Part shown: one piece after another, positions 1 to 11,824 of the stretch
Numbering within the stretch: position 1 is the first letter of the stretch
How the letters are laid out: every line of letters begins with the position of its first letter
Source: Annona cherimola
Taxonomy: Eukaryota; Streptophyta; Magnoliopsida; Magnoliales; Annonaceae
Direction: 5' to 3'
Assembly: GCA_030490835.1 (NCBI GenBank)
Contig: CM059975.1
Coordinates: forward strand, 49,219,174-49,283,173
DNA length: 64,000 bases
The notes under the pieces: generated by a model
Told to the model about the DNA's origin: nothing
What the model saw: only the letters and a program-made list of their open reading frames with translations
The model's database searches: none
Position numbers and translations under genes: made by a program

Positions 1-1798
1 TAAAATATGCATGATAAAGTATGTATATCCTTTTCACTTGTATAGGAAAAGGAAAGGAAAGGATAAAGGAGTCGGATTAAAGCAAAGCAAAGGTAAGCAA
101 GCAAACTTTTGAAAATGATTTTTATATAGTGCAACTATGGAATATGTCAAATTTGCTTTATTATAAGCAAATTCATATGGAAGTAAGAAGAAATGTTGAA
201 GTATGTGGGAATTGCTTTATCATAAGCAAATCCTTATAAATGAAGAGAAAGATGGAAATGGTTGCATTATAATGGAAAAGGAAAAGTTTTGATTTTCAAA
301 ATAATATTTTGTTTTATCGAATGAATTTAAAATGATTTATTAAAATGTTTTGAAACGGATTTAAATGAAGATTCTTTTAAATGACCAAAGGATCATACAA
401 GCATATCTTCGTATAGAAGAAACTTAAGTGTTATGTGGACAAAGAATATGATATATATATATATAGAAAATGAATTATGCATCCTTTGTTCATGAAAAAT
501 CTAGAAACGAGAAGAAAAATGTTTCCAAAGTCTTTGGTTTCCAAATATTAAAATGTTTTTCAAAATTGTTTTACCGATCAAAAATGATTTATAAACATTT
601 TTTAGCAATGTTTCAAATTTATTATTTCTCGAATATTTCAAATGTTTTAAGAATGTGCCATTTAAATGTTTTTAAAATTATTTAAGGTTGGTCATCCTTA
701 CAAAATATTTTTATTAACTTGTTAACTTGGGCTATGCCGAGTTATCAAGTTAGAGATAGAAAAGGGAATACAGGCCGAGGTCTGTTCTATTTTGAAATGA
801 CATGCTAGCATCAAGTTTTAAAAAGGAAAAGTCACAGACTAGGGTCTGTGGAGTTTTATAAAAAGCATGCTAGCATATGAATATGGAGAAAGGAATGTGC
901 ACATGAGTTATGTACTAGGTCTACTGTAGAGGATATGCAGACCGGACGCGGTTGCAAGATGGGCCCCCTCTACATAGGCCAAGTCGCTTTAAAAGGCGAA
1001 ATGCCGGCGGCGCCCTCCCTGAAATGGGAGAAGAACACGGATAACTGCTTGGCTCGCGAGTTATCAATAGAGATGGTTTCTCTCCTAAGGAGGAAAGGGT
1101 GATCACTTGGTAAGTGTCACCTACCAGACGGACAGAAACGTTATGCATGATGCATATGCTTGTTTTAAAAAGGTTTATGAAAAATGTTTTAAGGACATGA
1201 GAATGTCCTTGGAGAAAGAAAGTTTTATGAAAAATGTTTTATGTTCGTGAAAAAAAGGTTTACATGTTAAGTTTGCAAGCATATGTTTTACGAAAGGTTT
1301 TATGAAAAGGTTTCCACTGGTTGATAGTAGATCACTTGATAAGTGTCTACTATTGAACAAGAGAAATGCTTTTAAATGAAAAAAAAGACGCTTGCTTACT
1401 GAGTTTCGACTCACGTTTTGCTTTTCAAACCATAGACAGGTACAGCACAGGCCAAGAGGAAAAGAAAAAAGAAGGTATGAAGAAAATTTTATGATATGCT
1501 GATCCATATATGGTATGACATGAATATATGATAAGGAGTTTTCAAATTATGTATGTATAAAATGTTCAGGTTAAAATAACCTGTATTGTACAAAAACAAG
1601 TATGAATGTTATCAATGATAATTGAGATATGATGATAAGTATATGTCTTTATGTGATGGAAGAAAAAGAAAAAAAAATTTTGACGAGATCGAATTAAGTA
1701 CCCGCCGCGTGATCAGGGCAACAATCCTGATTCACACTTACCAATCGACAAGATCTTGGAGTAAGGACAAATGTGACGCCTCGGTTCGGGGCGCCACA
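1..1798 (+). mobile_element. Chromovirus LTR, 3' part (start lies outside window)
   Basis: The last ~100 bases match the terminal (U5) segment of the other chromovirus LTRs here: GTGATCAGGGCAACAATCCT, a block equivalent to ACTTACCAATCGACAAGATC, then GGTTCGGGGCGCCACA ending at 1798. The body also carries the family's GC-rich island (about 920-1030) and the GAGTTTCGACTCA segment near 1400. No primer-binding site follows 1798, so this is the downstream LTR of an element or a solo LTR, not a 5' LTR. It sits inside the 3' part of the Athila-like element and cuts off that element's 3' LTR. The small open frames within it are chance frames. Confidence 0.8.
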
Positions 1799-1992
1799 GC
1801 ATGATACTAAAAATGACCTAATAAAGAACAACAAAGTAAAAAAAATAAATAAAAATAAAATAGAAAGGACCAGGACTCCCTCATGAATCAGACTCGGTTG
1901 CATCATTGTCCTCGCTCCGCCACCCTGATGCTGGGAGGACTGTCCGAAGCAAGCTTGGAACTCCGGAGGTGTCGATGGGAATTGTGGAAGAG

Positions 1993-2976
1993 TCATGCAT
2001 CGATGTGGCGCTCCTCCATAAACTGGCGGAAGTGGGACTCCATTTCCCGGTTGGACTGCTGCAAAAACCTGGCTTGAGCCGCCATGAGGTTCTCTAGGTT
2101 GGTCAGCCGCTTGCTTATGGTTGGCAGTTGAGAGGAGGGTCCCACTGTTGCCATGGGGTGAGTCGTGGCGGTGCAGACTCGTGGCTGGGTGCGGTAAGAT
2201 AGGTCATCGATGATTGCCTGGCAATTCAAGACTTCCTTCGTCGCGTCCCATTTGACTCCCACCCTCTTGCAGAGCCCTGTGATGAGGGATGGGAAGTAGT
2301 AACTGCCCCGGGGAGCTATCGCGCTGACACATATCTGGTGGTAAATCAGCCTCCCCACATCGATCATCATCCCGCTATAAATGACATGTAGCAGGAGCGC
2401 CCTATCCATGGTGACCTCGCTGACGTGGGTCGACGGCATCATCCTAGCAGACATGAAGTGGAATAACATCCTCTTATGATAGAGCATGTCACTGCACTTG
2501 AAGGATGTGAGCTGTCCGCCTGTCGGCTTTCATGTCGGTGGCCTTTGACAGAAATGTCGTGTGATGGAGTTGACGTCTCTGTCCTCTCCCTCCAAGAAGG
2601 CCTCATATTGGTCTGGGTGATCAAAAGTGGGCGTCCCGTAAAAAGAGTTGATCGCCTCGGAGTGAAAGGGGACGATCTTTCCTCAAACCTTGACCCTTCC
2701 CTGCTCGTGTTCCACCGCGTTGGCATAAAATTTCTTCACCACCAGTACGATGGCGGCCTGTGGCTATGCCAGGAACTTATGCCAACCTTGGGCATTCAGC
2801 TCATTGGTGAGGACCTCGCCAAATGAGTCTATCTTAATGCCCCTCTCCGAGATTAGGTGGCACTTTTGCAACGAGTCTGTGTACCGCTTGAAAGCTTGAG
2901 CGAACACGAACTGGTTGGCGTCAAACTCAACTGGATCCTGTGTCTTCTTCCGCTTGGCAGAGGAAGAGGAGGCCAT
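1993..2976 (-). pseudogene. Env-position reading frame of the Athila element (plant transposon protein-like), frameshifted
   Basis: The frame starts at an ATG at 2976 with a serine-rich then lysine-rich N-terminus (MASSSSAKRKK), followed by a segment with ISERGIKID. After frame changes near 2760 and 2480 it continues with a segment containing FHFMSARMMPSTHVSEVT, RLIYHQI and FPSLITGLCKRVGV. It ends near 1993 after a glutamate/glutamine-rich stretch that may form a coiled coil. These words resemble the 'putative plant transposon protein' domain often found downstream of pol in Athila/Calypso-type elements, in the place where some relatives carry an env-like gene. I see no signal peptide or clear membrane segment, so an envelope function is not supported. 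At least two frameshifts make it non-functional. Confidence 0.6.
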
Positions 2977-3984
2977 GTCTCCGGTATAAAAAAATCAACA
3001 CAACAATCCACAAACAATTCACAACCAATATCCAATAAGTCACCCACACAAACTGCACAATGAATTCCAATCCGCCATCCAACCACCCAAAATCCAATCC
3101 AAATGCCAATCTTACAGCAAACCAACACCAAACAACTTTCAAAGCACTTAGAATTCACCAAAGAACAAGAAATTTTACCTCAGGAGCTTAGCAACTTGAA
3201 ATTCTGCAATTTAGCACTTTTCTAAACTGGCGTCGGGGCGCGGTATGGTGGTGTCTAGGCGCCGCTCTACTGTCGATGAAATCCGGCTCCGGCCGGAAGA
3301 AAAAGTGAAATGGGGGTTTGAAATGGGTCCCAAAAGGAGGGGAAATGGAGTTTAGGGATTGGGCTTAAGATTTGATGAGGGAAACTCGATTTTTGGGTTG
3401 ATTTGGGTTGATCTAAGAAAGGGGAAAACATTGGAAATGAGATGAAAATGGAGAGGATAGAATGGGGAGGAGATTGATGATGAAATGAAGTTGGATTGAA
3501 GTTGAAATGGCTTGGAATCAAGGCAAAAAGTGTTGGAGATGAAGAGGGGAGAAAATGGGCTACGCTGGGGCTTGGGGTAGGGTTTAGAACCCTAACCTGA
3601 GCCTTATAAAGTCGTCTGGATCGCGTTGTCCATGACCCAAGGCCGGGGCGCCATCTTGCGACGCCTAGGCGCTAGTGGCGCGCTCCGTTCTTCGGGATCT
3701 TCATTACAGCGCCGGGGCGCCCCAATGTGGCGCTTAGGCGTCGATGCTCTTCAGTGATTTTTCTTTTGAAAATTATGCTCCCTGCTGCTTCCTAGCATGA
3801 TCTTTATAAATTTGATCTCCAAGTTATTCTCCTACATAAAAGAAAAAATAAAAACAAAAACGAAAACAGAAATAAAAATGAGTAATGGGTTGCCTCCCAT
3901 TCAGCGCTAAGTTTAACGTCCTCAGCCCGACGTTCTCGCTATTCAAGTGTCCTTCAGTTCCACCACCTCCTTACAATGCTACAG
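2977..3984 (-). other. Non-coding spacer between Athila pol and the env-position frame
   Basis: This kilobase has no convincing reading frame. It contains GC-rich words such as GGGGCGCC and GCGCCTAGGCGC-like runs (about 3220-3260 and 3640-3750). They resemble the GGCGCCTAGGCGCC words repeated in the LTR of the same family. The 84-residue frame at 3267-3521 is an antisense chance frame. Confidence 0.5.
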
Positions 3985-5452
3985 ATCATCTCCCATATAA
4001 TGTTTTAGTCGCTGCCCATTCACAACAAAATTGTTACCGGATGTCTCGTTGAATATCTCCACTGCTCCATGCTCAGTCGCCTTTATCACCACAAACAGTC
4101 CCGACCATCTTGATTTGAACTTTCCTGGAAATAACTTTAATCTTGAATTGAAAAGTAGGACTCTTTGACTTGGCTCGAATTTCTATGGCAGAATCTTCTT
4201 GTCATGCCATTTCTTCACCTTTTCTTTATAGATCTTGGCATTTTCATAGGCTTGCATTCAGAATTCATCCAACTCATTGAGTTGCAGCAATCGACGCTCC
4301 CCTGCTTATTGCATGTCCAGATTTAGTTTCTTTATTGCTTAGTAAGCATTGTGTTCCAACTCCAGCGACAGATGACAGACTTTTCCATAAACTAGTTGGT
4401 AGGGAGACATTCCAAACTGGGTTTTGTAGGTAGTTTGATACACTCATAGCGCGTCATCCAATTTGATAGACCAGTCCTTGTGAGATGACCCAATTGTTTT
4501 CTCCAGAATTGTCCATTGGCTTGTGGATGATAAGCTGTCGTCACCCTGTGGCGTACTCCATATTTGTGCAAAATTGTCATGAACTGCCGGTTGCAGAAAT
4601 GAGAGCCTCCATCACTAATAATCACCTGGGGCGTGCCAAAACGCACAAAAATATTCTTCTTAATGAATTTGAGAACCGTTTTGGCATCGCCCGCTTGAGT
4701 AGGAATCGCTTCGACCCATTTGGAAACATAATCCATAGCCACTAGAATATATTGGTTTCCAAAGGAATGGATGAAAGGACCCATGAAGTCGATAACCGGA
4801 GCCCGATCGCCTGCTCCCGGAAGCAAGCAGCGTTCCCTGCTCCTGGGAGCTTATACCCATTGTTTTTATTTTTAAAATTTTTTTTTATAAAAATGTTAAT
4901 CCAGGTGTATTTAACATGTGTATAAGTTTAAATTACTTAAAATGCCACTAATTTTCAAAAATAAAAAATAAATATCTAAAATACTCCAAAAATGGTAAAA
5001 ACTTATACACATGTTAAATACATCTAGATTACACTGTTTAGGAGAAATTTTCAAGAAAAAATAAAAAAAATGGGTATAAGCTCACTAGAGCAGGGAACGC
5101 TGCTTGCTCCCGGGAGCAGGCGATCGGGCTCCGTCGATACCCCATACATCGAATATTTCTACTTCGATGACATTAGTGAGAGGCATTTTGTCTTTAGGAA
5201 ATATTACCCGTCCGCTGGCATTGGTCGCATCTTTTGACGAAGAAATGGGCATCCTTGAACAAAGATGGCTAATAAAATCCAGATTAGAGTACTTTAGCTG
5301 CAGTTTTGTCTCCTTGGAAGTGGCCCCCATACGGTTATGAATAGCAACTCTGCGATATTGATTCCCATTCACATTCGGGAATACATCTCCGATATAATTG
5401 GTCTGGGCATTCCTTGAACAAGTATGGATCATCCTAGAAGTAGAATTTCAAG
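3985..5452 (-). pseudogene. Athila integrase, frameshifted and split by a MITE
   Basis: Integrase inserts the element's cDNA into nuclear DNA. Read from 5452 downward, a zinc-binding HHCC region is recognisable (CDQCQR-like words in one frame, then MPLTNVIEVEIFDVWGID in another), so at least one frameshift lies near 5200. The MITE at 4798-5132 follows directly. The catalytic core resumes at 4797 with IDFMGPF, DYVSKWVEAIP, ISDGGSHF and AYHPQANGQ. The first two catalytic Asp are visible, but a frameshift just after ANGQ destroys the segment with the Glu. The C-terminal end is recognisable near 4000 as GQRLKHYMGDDL followed by a stop at about 3985. The order matches Athila pol. Confidence 0.85.
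4798..5132. mobile_element. Palindromic Mutator-like MITE inserted in integrase
   Basis: The terminal inverted repeats begin GGAGCCCGATCGCCTGCTCC at 4798 and mirror it at the right end (5113-5132). Inversion continues inward for about 130 bp per arm, including ACATGTGTATAAGTTT and its complement, leaving a loop of about 65 bp. The flanks are GTCGATAACC (4788-4797) and GTCGATACCC (5133-5142), a 10-bp target duplication with one mismatch. Both flanks encode the expected integrase codons around the catalytic Asp, so the insertion point is exact. Long inverted repeats and a 9-10 bp duplication suggest a Mutator-type (MULE) non-autonomous element. It has no coding capacity. Confidence 0.85.
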
Positions 5453-5957
5453 TCATGGAGAAATTTCTTCCTTTGATGTGAATTCATCTCTGAAGGCAAC
5501 AGTCCACTGATGATATAGTTTACGAAAATAGATGCTCATCTGGGAACACTTCTCAAATCTGTTTTGTGTCTTGAACTGGCTGGTTTCTTTTGAGACGGGA
5601 TAAATGATCGACGACCTGGTTTTCAGCTCCTTTCCATTCTTTAATTTTGAGGTCAAACTCCTGTAGCAATAAGACCCATCAGATCAAGCGTGACTTTGCA
5701 TCTTTTTTCTCGATCAAATGCTTTATGGCCGAATAGTCTGTGTATACGATCATTTTGGTCCCCACCAGATAGACTCTGAATTCGTTGAATGCAAACACCA
5801 CCGCTAGCAATTCCTTTTCCGTCGTGGTATAATTCATTTGAGCCTCGTTTAAGGTTTTGCTGGCGTAGTAGGAGTGAAAAACTCTGTTCTTTCGCTGGCC
5901 CAGTACTGCTCCCACTGCGTAGTCACTTGCATCGCATATTAGTTCGAATGGGAGGTT
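5453..5957 (-). pseudogene. Athila RNase H domain, with in-frame stops
   Basis: This continues the frame of the upstream RT. Recognisable words are ELICDASDYAVGAVLGQR, FHSYYASKTLNEAQMNYTTT, EKELLAVVFAFNEF and IVYTDYSAIKHL. They carry the Asp, Glu and Asp of the RNase H active site, which degrades the RNA strand during reverse transcription. A TGA at about 5956 falls where Athila proteins have Trp (before NLPFEL), and another TGA at about 5677 falls where they have Arg (RLIRW). Downstream, a decayed DHLSRL motif marks the RNase H to integrase junction. Confidence 0.85.
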
Positions 5958-7148
5958 TCATTCTGGAGAAATGATGATTGGTGCAGAAACTAATTTCTCT
6001 TTCAGCTCCTGGAATGCCTCCATGCATTCGTCTGTGAACTCGAATGGCGCATCCTTCTCGAGCAATGAACATAACGGTTTGGCTATCTTGAAGAAGTCTT
6101 TTATGAAATGTCGGTAGAACTCCGCATGTCCTAGAAAACTGTGAATGCCTTTGACTAAGGTGGGTGGAGAAAATTTCTCGATCGTCTCAATTTTAGCTTT
6201 GTCCACTTCGATTCCCTGTTTGGAGACTCGGTGCCCAAGTACGATGCCCTCCTGCACCATAAAGTGACACTTTTCCTAGTTGAGAACCAGGTTCGTATCC
6301 TCACAACGCTGGAGCATCTTTGATAAGTTGGTCAGGCACTTTTCATAGGAATTCCCGAATACTGAGAAATCATCCATGAATACCTCCAGGAAGTCTTCCA
6401 CCATGTCAGTGAAAATGCCCATCATACAACGCTGAAATGTCGCTAGGCCATTGCATAGGCCAAATGGCGTTCGCCTGAATGCTAACATGCCATGTGGACA
6501 TGTGAATGTGGTCTTTTCTTGGTCTTCCGGTGCTATCATGATCTGATGGTAACCTGAATAGCCGTCTAGAAAGCAATAGAATTTCCGCCCCGCTAACCTG
6601 TCCAACATCTGATCAGTTAATGGGAGCAAAAAATGATCCTTTCGGGTGGCTTTGTTTAGCTTGTGGTAGTCCATACAAACTATCCAACCAGTGACTGTCC
6701 TGGTTGGAATTAGTTCATTGTTCTCGTTGGAGATGACCGTCATTCCACCTTTCTTCGGGACGCACTGTACCGGGCTGACCCAAAAGCTGTCGGAGATCGG
6801 ATATATAACGCCTGCATCTAGCCATTTGATAATCTCCTTTTTGACCACTTCTTTCATGATCCGGTTCAATCTTCTCTGTTCTTTGATGGATGGCCTGAAA
6901 TTCTCCTCCATTTGAATTTTGTACATGTAAAAGGATGGGTTGATGCCTTTGATGTCGGCGATGGTCCATCCTATGGCCCTTTTGTGATTATTGAGCACTT
7001 TGAGCAGTTTTTCTTCCCGCACGAGATCCAATGCAGAAGAAATAATCACCAAGAGTGAGGATTCCTCTCCCAAGTAGGTATATCTGAGGTGCTTTGGTAG
7101 AGGTTTCAGCTCCAGAACAAGCAGCTCTTCAATTGACGGCTTCAACTA
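5958..7148 (-). pseudogene. Athila reverse transcriptase, with in-frame stops
   Basis: The domain opens with LELKPLPKHLRYTYLGEE and IGWTIADIKGINPSFYMYKI, a hallmark of Athila pol. It then shows VCMDYHKLNKATRKDHFLLP, CFLDGYSGYHQI, the TPFGLCNGLATFQR substrate-binding stretch and the catalytic FMDDFSVFG box (YxDD variant FMDD). The thumb/connection part follows with VLGHRVSKQGIEVDKAKIE and FLGHAEFYRHFIKDF. A TAG at about 6274 replaces the Trp usually seen in LNWEKCHF. The frame is otherwise continuous with protease upstream and RNase H downstream, with no frameshift. Confidence 0.9.
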
Positions 7149-7214
7149 TTTAAAAGTTTCTGGTATGAGCTCCAACGATTCGAACTTCTGCGGGTATCGT
7201 GCAAAAGTCAGAGA

Positions 7215-7907
7215 TTATTGCAGGTAGCGTATCATCTTTGTCGATTCGTCGTCAGATTCATTGATTTCTCCAACCAGCGATGCTTCTAGGACGTCTTTGT
7301 AAGCTGAGACTTGGAATTCAGCTTGAACTGCTGAATCCACCATGTTGATCATTAGGCATTCATCTGGATCATTTGGTAGATGCATCGCTTTGAACACGCT
7401 AAAAGTAACATGTTCATTCTGAACCCGCATAGTCAACTCTCTAGCTTGTACACCAATGATAGCTTTGGCCATTGCAAGGAAAGGTCGACCCAAGATGATT
7501 GGCACGTCCCGATCTTCTTCATAATCCAAGATAATGAAATCTACAAGAAAGATGAACTTGTCCACATTGACAAGAACATCTTCCATAATGCCCTCCGGAT
7601 ATGTCATGGACCGGTCCGCCAGTTGCAACATGACTATCGTAGGTTGAGCTTCCCCAATGCCCAGTTTTCTGAAAATTGACTTGGGAATGAGATTAATGCT
7701 AGCTCCCAAGTCACATAGAGCTCTCCCAAAGTATTGGTTCCCGATCGTGCATGGGATAGTGAAGCTCCCTGGATCCTTGAGCTTAAGAGGCAGTTTTCTC
7801 TGCAACATTGCACTGGTTTCTTCTGTTAATGCCACCGTTTCGAATTCCGTCAACCGCCTTTTCTTTGACAGAACATCTTTCATGAATTTGGCGTAGCTCG
7901 GCATCTA
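7215..7907 (-). pseudogene. Athila aspartic protease region
   Basis: This polyprotein segment matures Gag-Pol. It starts near MPSYAKFMKDVLSKKRRL, then LPLKLKDPGSFTIPCTIGN and the active-site box CDLGASINLIP, where Athila has Asp-Leu-Gly-Ala-Ser instead of Asp-Ser-Gly. The second protease motif is VPIILGRPFLAMAKAIIG. It shares one frame with gag upstream and RT downstream, interrupted by TAG at about 7906 (just before MPSYAKF, where Gln is usual) and by stops near 7212 and 7147. The domain itself is intact, so this is one of the better-preserved stretches of the element. Confidence 0.88.
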
Positions 7908-8003
7908 TTCCAAGGCTTCGACAAGAGGTATGTTGATATGTAGTTGTTTTAGTACCTCCAAAAACTTCTTGAACTGGCCCTCCTTTTTGTTCTTTGTGAA
8001 TCT

Positions 8004-8397
8004 CTAAGGAAATGGAGGAGGTGGCCTTTGATTTGTGGCAATTTCAGCCTCCGGTTGCTTCTGTGTTGTATCTGGTTCTTCTGATTCCTGTGACTGATGA
8101 ATCAGAAGATTAGTGGCTTCCGTTACCGCTTCTGGCAGAGTTGCGTCAGCTAGCGGCTTTCCACTACGAAATGTGACTGCCCGCACCTGCTCTTTGCCTT
8201 TTCCTTTTGGATTATGTTCCGTGTCACTCGGCAGTGCACCTTGAGGCTGGTTGTTTAGAGCTGAGGCCAGTTGGACGATCTGTGCTTCCGAATTTCTATT
8301 TGTCATGATCTGGGATTGCATGAACTGCATGAAAAGGTTTTCCAAATCCGATTTCTTTTCTTCTTGAGGTGGTGGATTGAATTGAACTGGTCTTGCT
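8004..8397 (-). pseudogene. Athila Gag C-terminal part
   Basis: The segment reads FNPPPQEEKKSDLENLFMQF, then IVQLASALNNQPQGALPSDT, KGKGKEQVRAVTFRSGK and a proline-rich NQRPPPPFP. This is the usual C-terminal end of Athila Gag, downstream of the zinc knuckle. It is cut at 8397 by the opposite-strand LTR that starts at 8401; the N-terminal Gag part lies 17 kb away at 25495-26493. A TAG at about 8004 interrupts the frame where Gln is expected, after which the frame continues into protease. Confidence 0.85.
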
Positions 8398-11084
8398 AGT
8401 TAATAACTCGTAAAAATGCGAGTTATCATGGCCCATTTTAGACTATTTTTGTGTGTTAGTGTGGCACCCCAGCCCGAGCTTCACAACCTTACTCTAAGAT
8501 CTTGTTGATTGGTAAACGTGACTCAGGATTGTTGCCCTGATCACATGGCGGGTTCTTAATTGGATCTCGTTCAAATTTTTTTCTTTTCTTTTATCCATCA
8601 TCATTTCATGTATTTGCATTCCACACCATTCATCATTCATAATGGACTTATCCATATCATCATAAATCATCAACTTCTCATATTATTCATAACTTCATAA
8701 TTTCATACAACCTGTCTTTTTCACCATATCCCATTAGGGCATTTATTCATACAAAAATCTACTAACCTTTGTAGATTCCTCTTTTCCTTTAGCAACACAT
8801 GCCTTTCATCTCTTGGCTTTCCCTAGACTTGTCTGAGGTTAGAAAAATAAAACATGAGTTGAAACTCAATAAGCACGCATTTTTCATTTTAAATGCATTA
8901 CTCTCCATTCGATAGAAGACACTTACCAAGTGATCAACTATCAAATGCATAGAAACCTTTTCATAAAAATCATTTCATAAACATTGGATATGAAAATGCT
9001 TCCTTTCCATTCCTCACATAAACCATCGTATGTGGCTACGCTAGCCTGGAAAACATCTCACATAGCATGGTCCATTACGCCGGCTTCTCCGACTTGGCCT
9101 CGTCAAGGGGACCTCGCGTCCTTTACCTTGATTAGCCTACCTGGTCTGCTACATGCATGACTTTTGATTCTCCCAGTATTATATAACTCTTACACCAGGT
9201 GACTTGTCATTCTCATGTAGAGAATTATTTGCACCATTCCTTTAAAACATTATTTCAAATCCATGCTTTCCTTTTCAATCCATATATGAAAATGCAATGC
9301 ATTCATTCACACATAACATTCTTTTGCCTCCACCTCTTGGGAGGACGCCACCGGCACACAGCCCATACGACTCGGCAATAGTGAAGGGGGACCCTCTGAT
9401 CCGCTTTCTACCTCCACTAAAGCCTCTTCATTATGCATCATACATGTGCACATGTCCATGAACATCATATGATATCAATATGTCGGCATGACTTTTCATA
9501 AAAACTCATAAACATTCATCATTTCAAAACATTATAGGAAAGACCACCCTTAAACACATATCATAAATACTTGAGAATAAAATATATTTTCAAAAGAGTT
9601 CGCTTGCTTACCTCCCCAGTCGGTGTCCTCAACCTTCTGCTTCCTTTTCCTATACAAGGATATTGGATATTTTATCCGTCTATTCTATGTCTTAGATTGC
9701 TTTCCATGGATGCTTTATGATCACATATTACCTCATTTTTATAGAGGTTATCCCTTTATAAATACTTGGTCATTACCTCCTTATATGGATTTTTATCCAT
9801 AAATTCTTCAAAATTAAATCCACACATCCTTATAAAAATAAATCTTAATTTTTTCCAAAATCACGTTGTTCACTTTTCATAGTTACTGTACACGTTTACT
9901 ATAGCAGGTTACTGTTCATCCGAGGTTACTGTTCACAGCGTGTTGGTTACTGTTATGGGTTTCAAAAATTGACATTTTTTTTTAAAAAAAATACCATGAC
10001 ATAGCTCTCAGCTAGTATATCATGGAAAAATTCATGAATTTTGAATTTATCATCATTAACTTGGATAATTCAATCATTTTCCCCATATACTCAAAATCAA
10101 TCATAATCTTGTTTAAGCATTAATCCTAAAAATCCTATAATTACGAAATCAAAATATCATCATTCCAACATCATAATCATCATTATTATTCATCCCAAAT
10201 CATCATGTAGTAATTTTGGAGTATTATTTACACATATCATATGTTATTTTCCGAATGCTCTATCTTCGCTCCAAATTTTCGATGTTTAGGCATAATTTCA
10301 ATTTGGCATGGTAACTATACTTATTTTCTCATGATTAGGCATTATCTAAGCATGGTTTTATCCTACTTAACACCCAAAAAAAATTTGGGGAGAATCCCCT
10401 TACCTTAAGTGGAGAACTTCCCTCCTACCCGACTCTTTCTCTCTCTCTTTCCTTCTCATTCTCATTCTCTTCTCTCTTCCTCAAGCTGAAACGTGTTGAG
10501 GGTGGGAAAATGCCCAACTTTGGAGCTGGATGGTGTGCTTTGGTTGTTCACTCCATGCTCCCCATAGGGTGGCATTTTTCACATATTTGCAATTTACCTC
10601 CTAGCTCCATGGGTTAAATTATAAAGAATTTTCTTCAAAATCCATGAGATTTCTTGAGCCATGTGCAGCCCTCCTAGCTACTGTTCACGCCCCCTAGCTA
10701 GCCCCTATTTGTTTAATGATTTTTGATTTATTAAAATTAATTTTTTTAAGCTAATTCATCTCAATCGTTGATTTTAGGATAAGATTGATTTTGGACCATT
10801 GGATTTGGCCCCAAAAGTCCATGCTCATCCACACCCAAACAGCTCCTTGGAGTTTGCATTTAATTATTTTTCTTTTTAATTAATAAAAGTCAATTTGTAA
10901 ATAATGCAAAAGTGGGCTACTTTTTTATATCCAAACGACGTTTCTGTTGGAAATATGTGGAAAACAAGTTAAATCTATGTTTTGATGATTAAACAAATCA
11001 ATTTGAGTAAGTCTTGGTTACTAACATGTTTGTGGATATGTTTAAGGGATATACATTTGAAGAACATAAAGCATGGAAGGCCAA

Positions 11085-11365
11085 GTCGTTTCCCAAGTCG
11101 ACTCCAAGATCGACTTGAAAGTGCCAAAACTGTCCAGAGTTGAAATGGGAAGAAGAGCAGGTGAAGTCGCAGGCCAAGTCGACTCCACTTGCGACTTGGG
11201 AAGCCAAGTCGCAAACGAAGTCGACTCCAGCATCGACTTCAGATGCTAAAATCACTCCAGAGTTGAATTTGGGAGAGAAGTATACCGAAGTCGCAGTCGA
11301 AGTCGACTCCAGTTCCGACTTGGGCGAAGTCGCAGACGAAGTCGACCCCGAGTTCGACTTGACGA
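11085..11365. repeat. AAGTCG/CGACTT palindromic repeat cluster 1 in SIRE LTR
   Basis: The word AAGTCGACTCC recurs, each time followed within a few bases by CGACTT, so neighbouring words can pair. The cluster is much more GC-rich than the surrounding LTR. Confidence 0.85.
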
Positions 11366-11432
11366 TCTTCAAAGTCCAAAATACAGATTCAAGCTCCTTT
11401 TCAAGATCAACTCAAGTTTATCAAGTCCAAGG

Positions 11433-11668
11433 CAAAGATTCAAGCATGCTCCAAGATGAAGAAATAATCAAGTCAAGAAGATCAATATGAATCAAAAGCA
11501 AGCAAGGTGCATGAATCTACCATGCAAGATTCAAGTTCTTCAAAGACTCACAAAGATTCAGGCATGCTCCAAGATGAAGAAATAATCAAGTCATGAAGAT
11601 CAATATGAATCAAAAGCAAGCAAGGTGCATGAATCTACCATGCAAGATTCAAGTTCTTCAAAGATTCA
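11433..11668. repeat. 118-bp tandem duplication in SIRE LTR
   Basis: The segment from 11433 (CAAAGATTCAAGCATGCTCC) is repeated from 11551 with a few substitutions (CAAAGATTCAGGCATGCTCC). Two copies lie head to tail. Confidence 0.85.
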
Positions 11669-11824
11669 CAAGGTTCAAGCTAATCCAAGAAGAATCAAAG
11701 TAAAGCTCTTCAAGATTCACAAGATCTACAAGTATAAGGAGCCATTCTAGAATGAAAGCAACTAAAGGAAGAAAGCCAAACAAGATAGAAGCAAATCAAT
11801 GAGGATCAAAGCATATTTTGCAAA

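Noticed and set aside
2439..2826. Overlapping frames on both strands at 2476-2826 and 2439-2726
   Set aside because: The plus-strand frame is antisense to the env-position pseudogene; the minus-strand one is an out-of-frame piece of it.
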